DNA of 64,000 nt, from positions 271,501-335,500 of the forward strand of contig JBBDHG010000165.1 in the NCBI GenBank assembly GCA_037951165.1, given 5' to 3'. Below the pieces are notes generated by a model. That model had not been told where the DNA came from, did no database searches, and saw only the letters and a list, made by a program, of their open reading frames with translations. The position numbers were made by a program, and so were the translations under genes. This stretch comes from Lophius americanus (Eukaryota; Chordata; Actinopteri; Lophiiformes; Lophiidae). Positions 38,119-43,634 of the stretch are shown one piece after another. Each line of letters opens with the position of its first letter. Position 1 is the first letter of the stretch.

Positions 38119-39304
38119 CACACACACAAACGTGCATACATGCACACACGCACACACACAAACGTGCATACAGGCACACACACACACAAATACATGCACA
38201 CACACACACAAACGTGCATACATGCAACACACACACACACACACACACACACAAATACATGCACACACACACACAAACGTGCATACATGCACACACACAC
38301 ACACACACACAAACGTGCATACATCCACACACACACATACATGCACACACACACACAAACGTGCATCCACACACACACACACACACGCCTACAGGCGCAC
38401 ACACAGCATATGCACGCGTACACACACACGTATACACACACGTGCATACACACACACGTATACACACACGTGCATACACACACACGTATACACACACGCG
38501 TACACACACACATACACGCACACGTATACACACACACATAAACACACGTATACACACACACATAAACACACGTATACACATACACATACACACACACGTA
38601 TACACACACACATACACACACACGTACACACGTATACACACACACATACACACACACGTACACACACACACACAGTCCATTCTTTATTGTATGATTAGGA
38701 GTTTAGACATTTATTCGTACATTTATTTAAATTTGTTCTACCGCCTCCTTTGATCTTTTGTTCATGGAAAATAAAGAACCGATTATATTTGTGGAAAAGT
38801 TCTCCATCCTTTATCTGGGCGAGGTTCTGTAGGCAGCAGCATTCCAGCCGTCCTCACAAACAGGAAACACGATGATATGAAACAGAAAACAGAATTCTGA
38901 GTTAGTCAGAAGTATATTTAAGTAAAAACTAAAAGTCTTCAGGCGTCTAGTTCTTATCATGAGGAATGGACCGGCTCAGGTGACGGGTTGGGTCACGTGA
39001 CCTGTGCTTGAGGTGGTTCCTGTCAGACGCTCATCCCCTCCTCTGTCGTTTCTTCTCGTTGCAGCCCAAGAAGTCGGCGTTCCCGAACCTGACCCACCTC
39101 AGGAGGCGGCGGCCCGACGAATCCACCGACTACGTTTGTCCCGTCGAGTCGTCCTCGCCACCGTCGGGACATTCTGCCGCCAACGGGGTTCAGGCGCGGC
39201 ACTCCGCTGGCTTCCGAGGCCTGAGCCCCATATTGGACCATGAGTCGGACCGCTCCAGGGACCAGGTGGGGCTCGACGACAGCCGGGCCGAGCCGTCGGC
39301 GTGA
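1727..39304 (+). CDS. ppfibp2: liprin-beta-2 (PPFIBP2), 5'-truncated by the window
   Basis: Scaffold of the LAR-interacting liprin family. Known biology: beta-liprins dimerise through an N-terminal coiled coil and bind alpha-liprins through SAM domains at adhesions and synapses. Coding exons seen: 1727-1840, 9998-10147, 17074-17286, 19130-19222, 20177-20269, 23551-23662, 23807-23839, 24474-24535, 24647-24722, 25374-25456, 25589-25656, 25754-25819, 25961-26021, 26760-26807, 28940-29084, 30089-30121, 33816-33948, 34402-34521, 34732-34882, 35523-35634, 35714-35802, 35975-36097, 36629-36754, 36845-37033, 39065-39304. All have AG/GT borders and matching phases, 2733 nt in total. Diagnostic peptides are VLTDQVEAQGEKIRDLE, RTSLETQKLDLM, HRGIKKLWGKIRRSQSG, FKRGGFRATAGPRL, LPQYKDQF and NHRVMEWLRSVDLAEYAPNL. 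Words such as LLFLKVTSQLHHLSIKCAIHV and DESTDYVCPVE fit liprin-beta-2 better than beta-1. Roughly the first 120-140 residues lie upstream of the window. Exons 26760-26807 and 30089-30121 are the least certain because they sit in the divergent linker. Confidence 0.93.
1841..1905. repeat. (CA)n tract abutting a ppfibp2 donor
   Basis: The (CA)n begins within 4 nt of the 5' splice site at 1841 and continues with AAACACACACA interruptions to the ACGCACACACTCTCG end. Confidence 0.9.
2100..4550. other. ppfibp2 intron sequence, nothing recognised
   Basis: AT-rich intronic DNA with scattered short ORFs (for example 2895-3191 and 3228-3608) that lack splice borders or any familiar motif. They could be old transposon relics. 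A poly(A) run sits at 4395-4419. I see no gene. Confidence 0.5.
4556..5445 (-). mobile_element. Tc1-like transposon relic, minus strand
   Basis: Reading the minus strand downward from about 5060 gives a frameshifted Tc1 transposase: KPLLSSTHKLKLLKLTD, then LFGNKHL-like and VWRTRNRT-like words, FSSKGSGHLVKI, DSIKYQQILA, and at the end VLQRPSHSPDQDPPEHLWD. These are the catalytic-domain landmarks (KPLL, SSKGPGHLVK, SPDLNPIENLW) of fish Tc1 elements. Several stops and frameshifts make it inactive. Confidence 0.75.
5460..6690. other. ppfibp2 intron sequence, nothing recognised
   Basis: AT-rich unique-looking intron. No coding segment, RNA gene or clear repeat is visible. Confidence 0.45.
6693..6862. 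repeat. Two-copy tandem duplication, period about 97 bp
   Basis: Copies start near 6693 and 6789. Shared words are GGAAGTG-TGGTTAGAAAT, GAGTCCCC, ACACAACA/GCACAACA and a following TG run. The copies differ by about 15-20 percent, so the duplication is not recent. Confidence 0.7.
6864..6932. repeat. (TG)n microsatellite
   Basis: TG repeat with TGCGAG interruptions directly after the second copy of the 97-bp duplication. Confidence 0.9.
6960..7575. other. ppfibp2 intron sequence, nothing recognised
   Basis: AT-rich intron between a TG repeat and a SINE-like element. No supported feature. Confidence 0.4.
7580..7850 (-). mobile_element. tRNA-derived SINE-like element, minus strand
   Basis: The minus strand starts GGCTCAATGCC, continues to GGAGACTGGGGTTTGAATCC (a good RNA polymerase III B box) and then CAGTGGAAAGAGGGTGTGGC, an arrangement shared with interspersed fish SINEs. 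The family cannot be named without a library. Confidence 0.5.
7900..9030. other. ppfibp2 intron sequence, nothing recognised
   Basis: No exon with plausible borders and no recognised repeat. Short plus-strand ORFs at 8117-8428 have no family features. Confidence 0.4.
9050..9335 (+). mobile_element. Tc1-like transposon 5' relic
   Basis: Degenerate match to the leader and first transposase codons of the fish Tc1 family whose termini read CATAACATTA-GACCACC. Landmarks are GGGATATGTTAGGTAGCAAG, GAACTGCAGGTCTTGCCAG, AAAGTGGTCTATAGAAGCAC, CAAGGCTCATTTTATTG and AACAGAAGAGCTGTATCA. It is broken in all frames. Confidence 0.65.
9998..10147 (+). CDS. ppfibp2: ppfibp2 exon: second coiled-coil exon
   Basis: Fifty codons, phase 0 on both sides (tccccag / GAG|gtatgg). 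It begins ELRSRTSLETQKLDLMDEM, the classic liprin-beta continuation of the coiled coil. The last third (THTNTKPPDPAETEQNKAE) is less helical and diverges from the mammalian sequence. Confidence 0.93.
10148..12390. other. ppfibp2 intron sequence, nothing recognised
   Basis: AT-rich, with several GCTAAT/TTAGCAT words near 11100-11520 but no regular array. No coding segment found. Confidence 0.45.
12392..12470 (-). mobile_element. LINE/SINE 3' tail with (ATTG)n end, minus strand
   Basis: The minus strand reads AAAACACCTGGGGACAACAG, TTGTTGTGACTT, CTATATAAAC and then (TTGA)n. This is the same tail as at 40383-40452 on the plus strand, typical of fish L2-type elements. Confidence 0.6.
13431..13577. 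repeat. Three tandem copies of a 49-bp unit
   Basis: Units start at 13431, 13480 and 13529, each beginning CCACTGGTACCAGCGGGTTC and ending in GCATGTGAAG. Only a few substitutions separate them. Confidence 0.93.
13673..13710. repeat. (CA)n microsatellite
   Basis: About 19 uninterrupted CA units in a ppfibp2 intron. Confidence 0.95.
14280..14690. mobile_element. Degenerate non-LTR retrotransposon-like segment
   Basis: Words such as CCCAGCAACAATCTCCAGCT, CCTCCAAAGGGAGGC, GGAGGCGTCCCAATC and ATGTCATCAGCAAAGAC recall a common fish LINE. No intact ORF. Family assignment from memory, so tentative. Confidence 0.35.
14700..16580. other. ppfibp2 intron sequence, nothing firmly recognised
   Basis: No exon with plausible borders. 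Possible old repeat debris around 14800-15250. The rest is AT-rich. Confidence 0.4.
16586..16790 (-). other. Unrecognised putative antisense exon pair
   Basis: Inside the ppfibp2 intron 10148-17073, the minus strand shows two open segments with consistent splice borders. Segment 16790-16717 encodes VNSPVFIPRYKRVKPQ and ends CAG|gtgagg. Segment 16640-16586 begins after tgctttcag, encodes VILGSLQKEDIQQSLERR and has a possible donor GAG|gtgaag. The phase is continuous (0). I do not recognise the protein. The composition (basic then amphipathic, no low complexity) looks more like coding than chance, but 130 nt is short and no further exons were found. It could also be a decayed transposon piece. 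Confidence 0.3.
17074..17286 (+). CDS. ppfibp2: ppfibp2 exon: 71-codon coiled-coil insert, probably optional
   Basis: A phase 0/0 exon (ccctctcag / CAC|gtaggg) that stays open and fits the reading frame between the exons at 9998 and 19130. It encodes a heptad-like stretch (ELQEQMCKFQEEI, then SRIQEKRALEEKEAQQ) followed by a Gly/Ser-rich end (GSDLSLSGSDAQML). In the human PPFIBP2 sequence I remember, KAE runs straight into ELLQELRHLK, which corresponds to the exon at 19130. This exon therefore looks like an insertion that can be skipped without a frameshift. Read past the donor, it hits a stop five codons later. Confidence 0.75.
17640..18360. mobile_element. Element with long inverted repeats (non-autonomous DNA transposon-like)
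   Basis: The left arm (about 17650-17830) and the reverse complement of the right arm (about 18190-18350) share TTGGTTCAACT, AAGAACCTGTTTGCT, AGGAGCCAAGTC-GAGCCA and TCACCGT-TAACGTC in order. The arms are about 170 bp and about 85 percent alike. The centre has a small open piece beginning MEELMASLQVLLRAM. It lies wholly in the ppfibp2 intron 17287-19129. A further related fragment follows to about 18490. Confidence 0.65.
19101..19124. repeat. (TTTG)n just upstream of a ppfibp2 acceptor
   Basis: Six TTTG units end 5 nt before the acceptor AG at 19128-19129 and supply its pyrimidine/T tract. Confidence 0.9.
19130..24722 (+). CDS. ppfibp2: ppfibp2 exons completing the coiled coil
   Basis: Exons 19130-19222 (DLLQEVEQLKNKVEALEGEK), 20177-20269 (SLVTQLSGLKLTVENTQLEK), 23551-23662 (AEISELQQNLASKDAEIECL), the microexon 23807-23839, 24474-24535 (QEYQRLKVGMESLLASNDEK) and 24647-24722 (DRRIEELTIMLGQYRRMRDV). 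The heptads are leucine-rich. Phases run 0-0-0-1-1-0-1. The 20177 exon corresponds to the liprin-beta-1 segment SLMAKLSSMKIKVGQ, which is absent from the human beta-2 sequence I recall. The 20177 exon also has an upstream in-frame acceptor at 20140 that would add 12 residues. Confidence 0.9.
19600..20140. repeat. Polypyrimidine satellite (CTCCTCGTCTC-type)
   Basis: First (CCTCCTCAT)n near 19620-19665, then about 400 nt of CTCCTCGTCTCCTCTCTC variants. Long ORFs on both strands here (Ser/Leu/Pro or Arg/Glu) are composition artefacts. It sits immediately upstream of the exon at 20177. Confidence 0.93.
20440..20790 (+). mobile_element. MITE-like dispersed repeat, copy A
   Basis: Contains TTTATAAACGGCTTATTA, GTGGGTCACTATTTTGCAAA, GGGCTCACTATTTGGCAAGC and TTATAAATCCTTCACTTACT, ending in GTAAAGTGTTACC. 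The same words occur in reverse complement at 58395-58655, which shows it is an interspersed element. Confidence 0.65.
21890..22190 (+). mobile_element. Unclassified dispersed repeat, copy 1
   Basis: Shares with the copies at 29260-29640 and 48860-49145 the words GTTAACTCAAAA/GCGATAACTCAAAA, GTGTGAGGAAGAACTGGAGT, GGGGAGCTTTATCTCCAAAA and CAACGCAGGGGATTGGGGAC. A piece in the other orientation (CCCAATCCCCTGCGTTGT) follows at 22537-22595. Confidence 0.65.
22600..22897. repeat. Five tandem copies of a 59-bp unit
   Basis: Starts at 22600, 22659, 22718, 22777 and 22836. Each carries TTTCTATGATGTCATCAGTC and TGTTCTAGGATCAGATCC. The units are nearly identical, so the array is recent. Confidence 0.95.
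23807..23839 (+). CDS. ppfibp2: ppfibp2 33-nt microexon, likely alternative
   Basis: An 11-codon exon, phase 1 to phase 1, with acceptor ctgctgtag and donor AAAT|gtaagg. Inclusion gives GAER-EEVYVKQLINKY-QEYQRL. Skipping gives GAER-DQEYQRL, which matches the human beta-2 form (ERDQEIQRL). Liprin-beta-1 carries an 11-residue optional segment (ENFKKKLKEKN) at the same place. The upstream pyrimidine tract is packed with TGC triplets (TGCTCTGCTCTGCTGCTGCC). Confidence 0.72.
24190..24232. repeat. Four tandem GGCCCTTTAA units
   Basis: A 10-bp unit repeated four times with the first copy slightly changed, shortly after an AT/TTTA simple repeat at 24070-24120. Confidence 0.9.
24808..24864 (+). mobile_element. 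Non-LTR reverse transcriptase fragment
   Basis: The frame reads RGVPQGSKPGPLLFHIYLL, the GVPQGS-LGPLLF motif of LINE reverse transcriptases (normal consensus SVLGP; here SKPGP). It is a short remnant in the ppfibp2 intron after 24722. Confidence 0.75.
25374..34521 (+). CDS. ppfibp2: ppfibp2 exons of the Ser/Pro-rich linker
   Basis: Exons 25374-25456, 25589-25656, 25754-25819, 25961-26021, 26760-26807, 28940-29084, 30089-30121, 33816-33948 and 34402-34521. Recognisable landmarks are LMSSSLEELQSGS (human SCSLEDLRSES), KYRTLPGKL (human KYPTLPGKL), RSASAPAL (beta-1 RTASAPNL), SSGVDSGQQSPVSPENRKSH then RGIKKLWGK, and GEFKRGGFRATAGPRLARSG. This part is poorly conserved and probably disordered. The exon phases nevertheless close perfectly across nine introns, which is the main evidence for the weaker exons. 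The introns are loaded with satellites. Confidence 0.83.
25673..25719. repeat. (CA)n beginning 17 nt after a ppfibp2 donor
   Basis: Pure CA repeat that fills half of the 97-nt intron 25657-25753. Confidence 0.95.
25828..25906. repeat. (TG)n beginning 9 nt after a ppfibp2 donor
   Basis: TG repeat with TTTG and TGCG interruptions that fills most of the 141-nt intron 25820-25960. Confidence 0.95.
26025..26633 (+). repeat. 15-bp minisatellite starting at a ppfibp2 5' splice site
   Basis: About 40 units of GTGTCCAGGTGTTTG with variants (CTGGTGTCC, GTGCAGG). It starts within 4 nt of the donor AAG|gtttgt at 26022. The 15-bp period is a multiple of three, so frames stay open. Each unit carries CAGGTGTTT, which resembles a 5' splice site. 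Confidence 0.95.
26990..27236. repeat. 25-bp tandem array, about 10 copies
   Basis: Unit CAGTAGTTCCCAAACCTCTT plus CATGT/CACGT. Starts are 25 nt apart (27001, 27026 and onward). It decays at the right end. Confidence 0.95.
27408..27968. repeat. 16-bp tandem array (AGAGGTGATGTCACAC)
   Basis: About 35 units alternating CACACAGA and CACTCAGA. Each contains GTGATGTCAC. It lies in the intron before the exon at 28940. Confidence 0.95.
28250..28296. repeat. (CA)n microsatellite
   Basis: About 23 CA units. ORFs through it (Cys/Val) are artefacts. Confidence 0.95.
28484..28512 (+). mobile_element. Tc1-terminus-like fragment
   Basis: CAGCCATAACATTAAGAAC resembles the terminal CATAACATTA-GACCACC of the Tc1 family also seen at 33984-34072 and 52890. 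Confidence 0.4.
28548..28660 (+). mobile_element. tRNA-derived SINE fragment
   Basis: AGAGCGGTCGTCCTTCAACT, GGGGTTCGAGTC (B box) and CTTGGGTCCCCGAGCAAGAC, CCTGAACCCTC follow the order of a widespread fish SINE head and body. The 3' tail was not found. Confidence 0.6.
29260..29640 (+). mobile_element. Unclassified dispersed repeat, copy 2
   Basis: Contains GGTTAACGCGATAACTCAAA, GTGTGAGGAAGAACTGGAGT, GGGGGAGCTTTATCTCCAAA and AAGGAGATTCGGGGAAACAA, in the same order as the copy at 21890-22190. A TATC/TTTA simple repeat (29200-29246) precedes it. Confidence 0.65.
29857..29939. repeat. (GA)n microsatellite
   Basis: About 41 uninterrupted GA units. Confidence 0.97.
30505..30554. repeat. (GA)n microsatellite, interrupted
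   Basis: GA repeat with one GACACAGA interruption. A poly(C) run at 30202-30221 lies nearby. Confidence 0.95.
30585..30638 (+). mobile_element. Non-LTR reverse transcriptase fragment
   Basis: The frame reads LKKMKNGKAVGPEDIPV then stop. (M/L)KNGKAVGPDDIP is the start of many LINE reverse-transcriptase domains. Confidence 0.7.
31555..33642. repeat. 12-bp satellite (CTACCTACTTAA), 2.1 kb
   Basis: About 170 units, interspersed with a longer variant block (CCAACCCACCTACATACTAA then ACCTACTAACTAACCACCCA) that recurs at 31686, 31873, 32013, 32124, 32472, 32557, 32752, 32846 and 32951. This gives a crude higher-order structure. It lies entirely in the ppfibp2 intron 30122-33815. Confidence 0.97.
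33984..34072. mobile_element. 37-bp near-perfect inverted repeat, Tc1-terminus-derived
   Basis: Arms 33984-34020 and 34036-34072 match at 36 of 37 positions around a 15-nt spacer. Each arm contains CGTAAC(A/G)TTAGGACCACC, like the ends of the Tc1 family seen at 52890. Transcribed, it would fold into a strong hairpin. Confidence 0.85.
34215..34320 (+). mobile_element. Tc1-like 5' relic next to the hairpin
   Basis: GATAGACGACCGGGTCAGAA, CATCTGCAGAACTGTCAGGT and GGTTAGAACCTCTCAAAGCT follow the same order as the fish Tc1 leader (also seen at 9050-9335). Confidence 0.55.
34545..34690 (+). mobile_element. LINE fragment with reverse transcriptase motif
   Basis: GPRTQPWGTPQVKMA-like reading at 34552-34597, then GVPLGSILGPLPFSTFLLPL from 34619. 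A second copy of the same two blocks occurs at 42372-42425 and 42837-42880. Confidence 0.7.
34732..35634 (+). CDS. ppfibp2: ppfibp2 exons encoding SAM domain 1
   Basis: Exons 34732-34882 and 35523-35634. The domain opens IPFSKWSSEQVCDWLEDIGL and closes with LAMKNPLHRKKLHLAI, the typical SAM end helix. SAM1 is followed by ELDFIWVTR, which leads into SAM2. The intron between the two exons is a compound CA-rich repeat (34885-35300) that starts next to the donor AGG|gtacgc. Confidence 0.95.
34885..35300. repeat. Compound CA-rich repeat abutting the SAM1 donor
   Basis: CA runs interrupted by TCTACA, ACTC, GATACA and TCCTA. It starts within 5 nt of the splice site at 34883 and fills two thirds of the intron. 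Confidence 0.95.
35714..36097 (+). CDS. ppfibp2: ppfibp2 exons encoding SAM domain 2
   Basis: Exons 35714-35802 (WLDDIGLPQYKDQFNEGRVD) and 35975-36097 (NDLLFLKVTSQLHHLSIKCA, then NRFRPNCLKRRPSSE). The match to human liprin-beta-2 SAM2 is nearly residue for residue. The intron is short (172 nt). Confidence 0.96.
36629..37033 (+). CDS. ppfibp2: ppfibp2 exons encoding SAM domain 3
   Basis: Exons 36629-36754 (SEVVQWSNHRVMEWLRSVDL, ending GVHGGLV) and 36845-37033 (MLEPRFNADTLAMLLNIPPQ, then KTLLRRHLTTNFHSLVGP). The 90-nt intron is the shortest in the gene. The donor of the second exon (AAG|gtagac) runs directly into a CA/GGCAGACA repeat of about 560 nt. Confidence 0.96.
37036..37600. repeat. CA/GGCAGACA repeat abutting the SAM3 donor
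   Basis: Tandem units of CACAGGCAGACACACACACT followed by CA runs. It begins within 3 nt of the splice site at 37034. Confidence 0.95.
38081..38672. repeat. Compound CA repeat with ACGTATACA and ACGTGCATACA units
   Basis: CA runs with AAACGTGCATACATGCACAC in the first half and ACACGTATACACACAC in the second. ORFs on both strands are artefacts. Confidence 0.95.
39065..39304 (+). CDS. ppfibp2: ppfibp2 canonical C-terminal exon with stop
   Basis: Begins PKKSAFPNLTHLRRRRPDES (human PRKLGFSHFGNIRKKKFDES), continues TDYVCPVE and GFRGLSPILDHESDRSRDQ, then reads through a possible donor (CAG|gtgggg at 39266) as VGLDDSRAEPSA to TGA at 39302-39304. Human PPFIBP2 as I recall it also ends just after DQVG, so the read-through end is probably the main isoform. 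Overlapping AATAAA hexamers at 39970-39979 could end this 3' UTR. Confidence 0.9.
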   Translation, partial: PKKSAFPNLTHLRRRRPDESTDYVCPVESSSPPSGHSAANGVQARHSAGFRGLSPILDHESDRSRDQVGLDDSRAEPSA

Positions 39305-39969
39305 CGGCTGTGACATCATCGGCTGTCACCGCTGTCCCTCTGCTTCCCCTTGCTTGCGGCCCATAATACCTCAGCCCATCCACCTCTGTGCTCCTTTAAA
39401 CCCCGCCCATCCGCCTGTCCTTGTGCCTTACGAGTGAAGAGACGCCCGCTCCTCACGAGGGGCGCCCGGCGCCGTGATGAGTCAACGCTCTGAGTGTTTG
39501 GGTCTCATTTCCTGTCAGACGCCTCACTAACCCGACCTCAGCTTCAAACCTGTGCCATGACCCGACTCATCGTAGGAGAGTCGGCAGAACATCATGCAGA
39601 CTCCGGACTCCACTTCCTGTGACATCACTTCCTGTAACCACACAGTAAATATGGAAACGTCCCGCTGTAACGCATCAAGCCATGATTTTATGCGTGAGTG
39701 AGCGCTCGTCTCGTTCCCGACAAAGATCCTCCACTTGGTTGAGATGAACTTGTGCAATATTTGCATACGATTAAAAATCAATCAAGGAAATTAATTTAAT
39801 ATTTATGCCGTTGCTGAAGAAGGGATCGAACCGCGTGATTACTCTGACGGGGAGGCGCGGGTTTGGACTCTTATTTTCATATTTCCTGTGATAGTATTTT
39901 TCTAGCGAGGGAGTTCCTGCTCCGCCCAGGACGCCTCACCTCCTCATGTAAAGAGCGATCCAGTCCTTT

Positions 39970-39979
39970 AATAAATAAA
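39970..39979 (+). terminator. Candidate ppfibp2 polyadenylation signals
   Basis: Two overlapping AATAAA hexamers (39970-39975 and 39974-39979) lie 666 nt after the canonical stop, followed by a GT-rich stretch (ACGTGTGTGAAG). Placement fits a 3' UTR end for the isoform that stops at 39304. Confidence 0.45.
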
Positions 39980-40382
39980 ATCATACGTGTGTGAAGATGA
40001 TTCCTTCTTTCAGAGTTGAAGGACCAGCGTAAAGCGCTGGACCTGCTTGACCCCCGACCTCACGGTAAATCCTGTATTTGTTCATCTGTCAGATTTGGTG
40101 TTGGGATTCTTACGTTTTTAACACGACTGACGTTGGAAGGAAAAAGTGTGGAAACATTAGATGGCATTTCTACGGAAGAGGATTAGCGCCAAGTGAGCTG
40201 TGTAAAAAAAAATGTTTGGAATTCTGCCTTTATTCTGACTCTGAACTCAGAACAAAAATATCTTCCAGTTCTTTTCTATCAGATTAGAGTCAAAAAAAAT
40301 TTTTGTCACCAAGTTCTGCTGAAGGAGGAATTTGTTGTGTCTATAGATAATTATATAAAGAGTTTGTTCTAGACCTGATCTT

Positions 40383-40452
40383 TCTGGAAAACACCTTCAG
40401 ACAACTGTTGTTGTGAATTGGCGCTATATAAATAAAGATTGATTGATTGAAA
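40383..40452 (+). mobile_element. LINE/SINE 3' tail with (ATTG)n end
   Basis: GGAAAACACCTTCAGACAAC, TGTTGTTGTGAATTGGCGCT and ATATAAATAAAGATTGATTG form the typical 3' end of fish L2-type elements, opposite in orientation to the copy at 12392. Confidence 0.65.
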
Positions 40453-40768
40453 ATCCAGATTCCAACAAAGTTTTTAACGTTGCCCTGATCCTCTTCCTCA
40501 CATGTGTGAGTTACCTGCATCAACCCCTAACCCGCTTCCACATCCTCATCCTCGCCATCATGGTGACTGTCAGCTGCTTATGACATCATCATCCAGAGCC
40601 AAGATGGCCGCCCACCATCACCTTTGCGACCTTAAAGGTGACCTGGACGGTGCATGTTCTGGTATGGCGCCGTGACGCCTCACTAATCTGCCCGACCACT
40701 GAAGAGAGTGACGGTCTGACCGTCGGCGTGACGTGTAACGGCTTCATGCGTGCGTGTGTGTGTTGCAG

Positions 40769-41894
40769 ATGGCGATCACAGCGGGCGCCACGTTGCAAAT
40801 AGAAGCTCTGTCTGAAAGCATCAACAACCTCACAGTAAGCGCCGACACACACACGACCTGCTGCTAACGACCCGACTAACGGCTCACAGAAGTCTGAGTC
40901 GCTGTGATGGAACCCGGCGAGACAAACGGCGCTGAAACACCGCCGCTCTGAGAAACGACCATAAAACTTGCTGCGTCAGCGACTTCATACACACAAAGAA
41001 TAATCGCCGTGATTTACATCTGAGAACTTAGAGATGTCGTCGTGTTTACATTTAGATTTAAAAAAACATCTTTAGGAGTAAACAGGAAAAAAATGGTGAT
41101 TTTTATTTATTTTATTTTTATTCCTATTTTACTACAAATTAAATTTATTGGCATATAATTAAAAAATGTTGTTTTTTTTACAGCAGATGTTCATGTAGCA
41201 TAAAAGCAGCCGGTGGAATAAATAACTGACGACTGTGAAAGTTCCAGATTATTCTGACATTCAGGAAGTTCAGTTCATTTTAAAACCAGTTATTTCAAAA
41301 TAAAAGTATGAATAGTATTATGAACCTTTTTTTGTGTGTATCTCAATGTTTGATGATTCTGGAAAACGCCGGACTGTCCCCATCACGTCGGGTTGAGTTT
41401 CTGCCTCATCTTGGTGTCTTCTTCTGGAGTGATGGGAAAATGGACCTGGAGATGGACAGGAGGTTCTGAGCAGCACCGGCAGAACCGGGTCTAGAGGCAG
41501 AGTTCTCGATCCACCGGTCCATCTAGGTTCCAACCCTCACCTCTGAAATGAGCTCTGGGTCGAGACCCAAAGAATGAGGTCAAGGAAACACGTGGGAAAA
41601 CAAACGTCCTTCATAGGGGGGCTGGACCGGGCCTTAGGAATAAGCTTTTGGGGTCTCCCCAAACCTTCTCCTTCACACACATGGAAGTTCTAGTTTCCCG
41701 GTGCTACGATCCATCCAGTCATAAAATAAAGGAACGCGCTGCTCGGGTTCTGGGGAGTTTGTTTGTTTCATTATTACAGCCGCCCACAAGCTTTCTAACC
41801 CATTAACACTCCCATGATGCTTTGCTTCCAGTATCTGCTGAGCCGAGACGAGCTGCGGAAAGAGATGAGGCGGTCTCACACGGCCCTAGTTTGA
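40769..41894 (+). CDS. ppfibp2: ppfibp2 alternative C-terminal exons (liprin-beta-1-like tail)
   Basis: Exon 40769-40834 (gttgcag / ACA|gtaagc, 22 codons, phase 0) encodes ATLQIEALSESINNLT. Exon 41832-41894 (cttccag) encodes YLLSRDELRKEMRRSHTALV and ends in TGA. Liprin-beta-1 ends VRQIGAFSEGINNLTHMLKEDD and a short tail, so both the motif and the INNLT exon junction are conserved. Joined to the donor at 39265, the frame is kept. An AATAAA lies at 42572-42577. This is inferred splicing. No transcript was available. Confidence 0.72.
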
Positions 41895-42371
41895 CGGACG
41901 GCGACCCAAAGCCGTCAATCAAGCGCAGACGCCTGCAGCACCTGAGCTGTACTAGAAGGCCCGGTCCAAATCTGCAGCCAGCAGCTGGTACCTCATGTGA
42001 CCAGACCCAAAACCGCTCTGAAGGCACCAGTGGACCCAACAAGTCAAGGCTGGCGTACAAGAACCTTATTTGACGTCTTCAAGAACTGGATCGGTACTCA
42101 TCGGCCTTTAAGGGCACTTCTGTTTCCTACGCAAAAATAACCTCCAATGGTCAAACTGACAGCGACCCGCTTTCAGAGCGCCGTGAAGAAAGAACCGCTC
42201 CCCTCTGTCTCCGACTCAAGTGTGTCGGACCTTCATGCAAACTTTAACGTGAAACAAAGTCCAAGTTTCAAATGTAAACGTTCCGCTCAGCTGTTTCCAT
42301 TTCTTCATGGAAAATGTGGCAGAACCGGTTCGTACTGTGACCCAGTGGCAGCATGTGAATGCTGAGCGGTG

Positions 42372-42905
42372 AGGGTCCGAGGACGGAGCCCTGGGGGACA
42401 CCACAAGTCAAAGGGGCCAGGAGGAGGCGTTAGCCATTATAAAGGAAGTTCTGTTGGATAAGTATTCACTCACATCGTCAGTGAGAGCAAGAGGTTCTCC
42501 TCAGAGTCCCGGTCCAAATCATGCAAACGCCTTCATGTCCTCACCAAAACAAACAAACAAACAAACAAACAAATAAATGTCTTTGCTTCTTTCTCTCCTG
42601 ACCTTACTTGCTCATTCATTCTTTTGTTTGGTGTATAAGACAAATAAGTTTAATATATTGTTCTTTGCCTTTTTTATTTCATTTATTAATATCGTGGTTA
42701 TTCTAAGTTTAGCATAAAATGACATGTGACATGTTTTTATTCCATTCTCGTCGTATCCAGTTACATAATTCTCTTTAGTCCATCATGTGATAAAAATGTT
42801 GCTTTCCCAGCAGCCTTTGTGGCCTCTTTGAGATGTGGCGTCCCCCAGGGCCCCGTCCTCGACCCCATTCCTCTTTAGCACACATGCTAACACTGCTAAA
42901 CACTT
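42372..42905 (+). mobile_element. LINE fragments, second copy
   Basis: GTCCGAGGACGGAGCCCTGG (reading GPRTEPWG) at 42377 and GVPQGPVLDPIPL-stop at 42837. Same family as 34545-34690. An (AAAC)n repeat lies at 42545-42572 between the blocks. Confidence 0.6.
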
Positions 42906-42909
42906 AAAA

Positions 42910-43549
42910 TGATCAAAACCAAACAGATGAGGACCTTAAAGGGTTAATTATGAATAAAGGCTTTAAAAAGTATAAAATCCTTATAAGTTCCGTTTAAGAA
43001 CCTGTAAGGACGAACATCAGGACCAAAACAAAGTCCAGTAGTTCAAATAAAAAAGGGTTCGGTGTTCTTGACCTGTCCTAAGAAAGAATTCAAACTCCTC
43101 CTCCAGCCTCCTCTTCCTCCTCATACCTTCCCCCGTCCTTCATCTTTAACGAGTAGCAGAGACCCTTCAGGGCTAAACTATGTTTGAATCTTGTCTTAAA
43201 AGGTGAAAGGTCATCTGAAGTAGACGCCATCCTGAGTTTAACTAATCGGGCAGTTTTGTCTTTAAAATGTGTCGATAGTTTTTTTTCTCAAACCGCTTCG
43301 GACAAAAGTGTCAAATAAAATATGTGAGAAATGGAGAATGTTTTGTTTCTGTGCCGGAAGTCAAAACTGAAATAAGACGACATCATAGAACGTAAGAGAC
43401 TAAAACCCACAAGTGTTCAGAGGGACCGGTCCAAACCTTCTCTGAGGACTGTTCCTCCATCCATCGAGAACAGGGAGACAAAAAATGCCTTTAATAGTCA
43501 GAAACCTCAGACAGAACCCGACTCAAGGCGGGCGGACTTCTGCCTTGAC

Positions 43550-43634
<85 letters not shown>

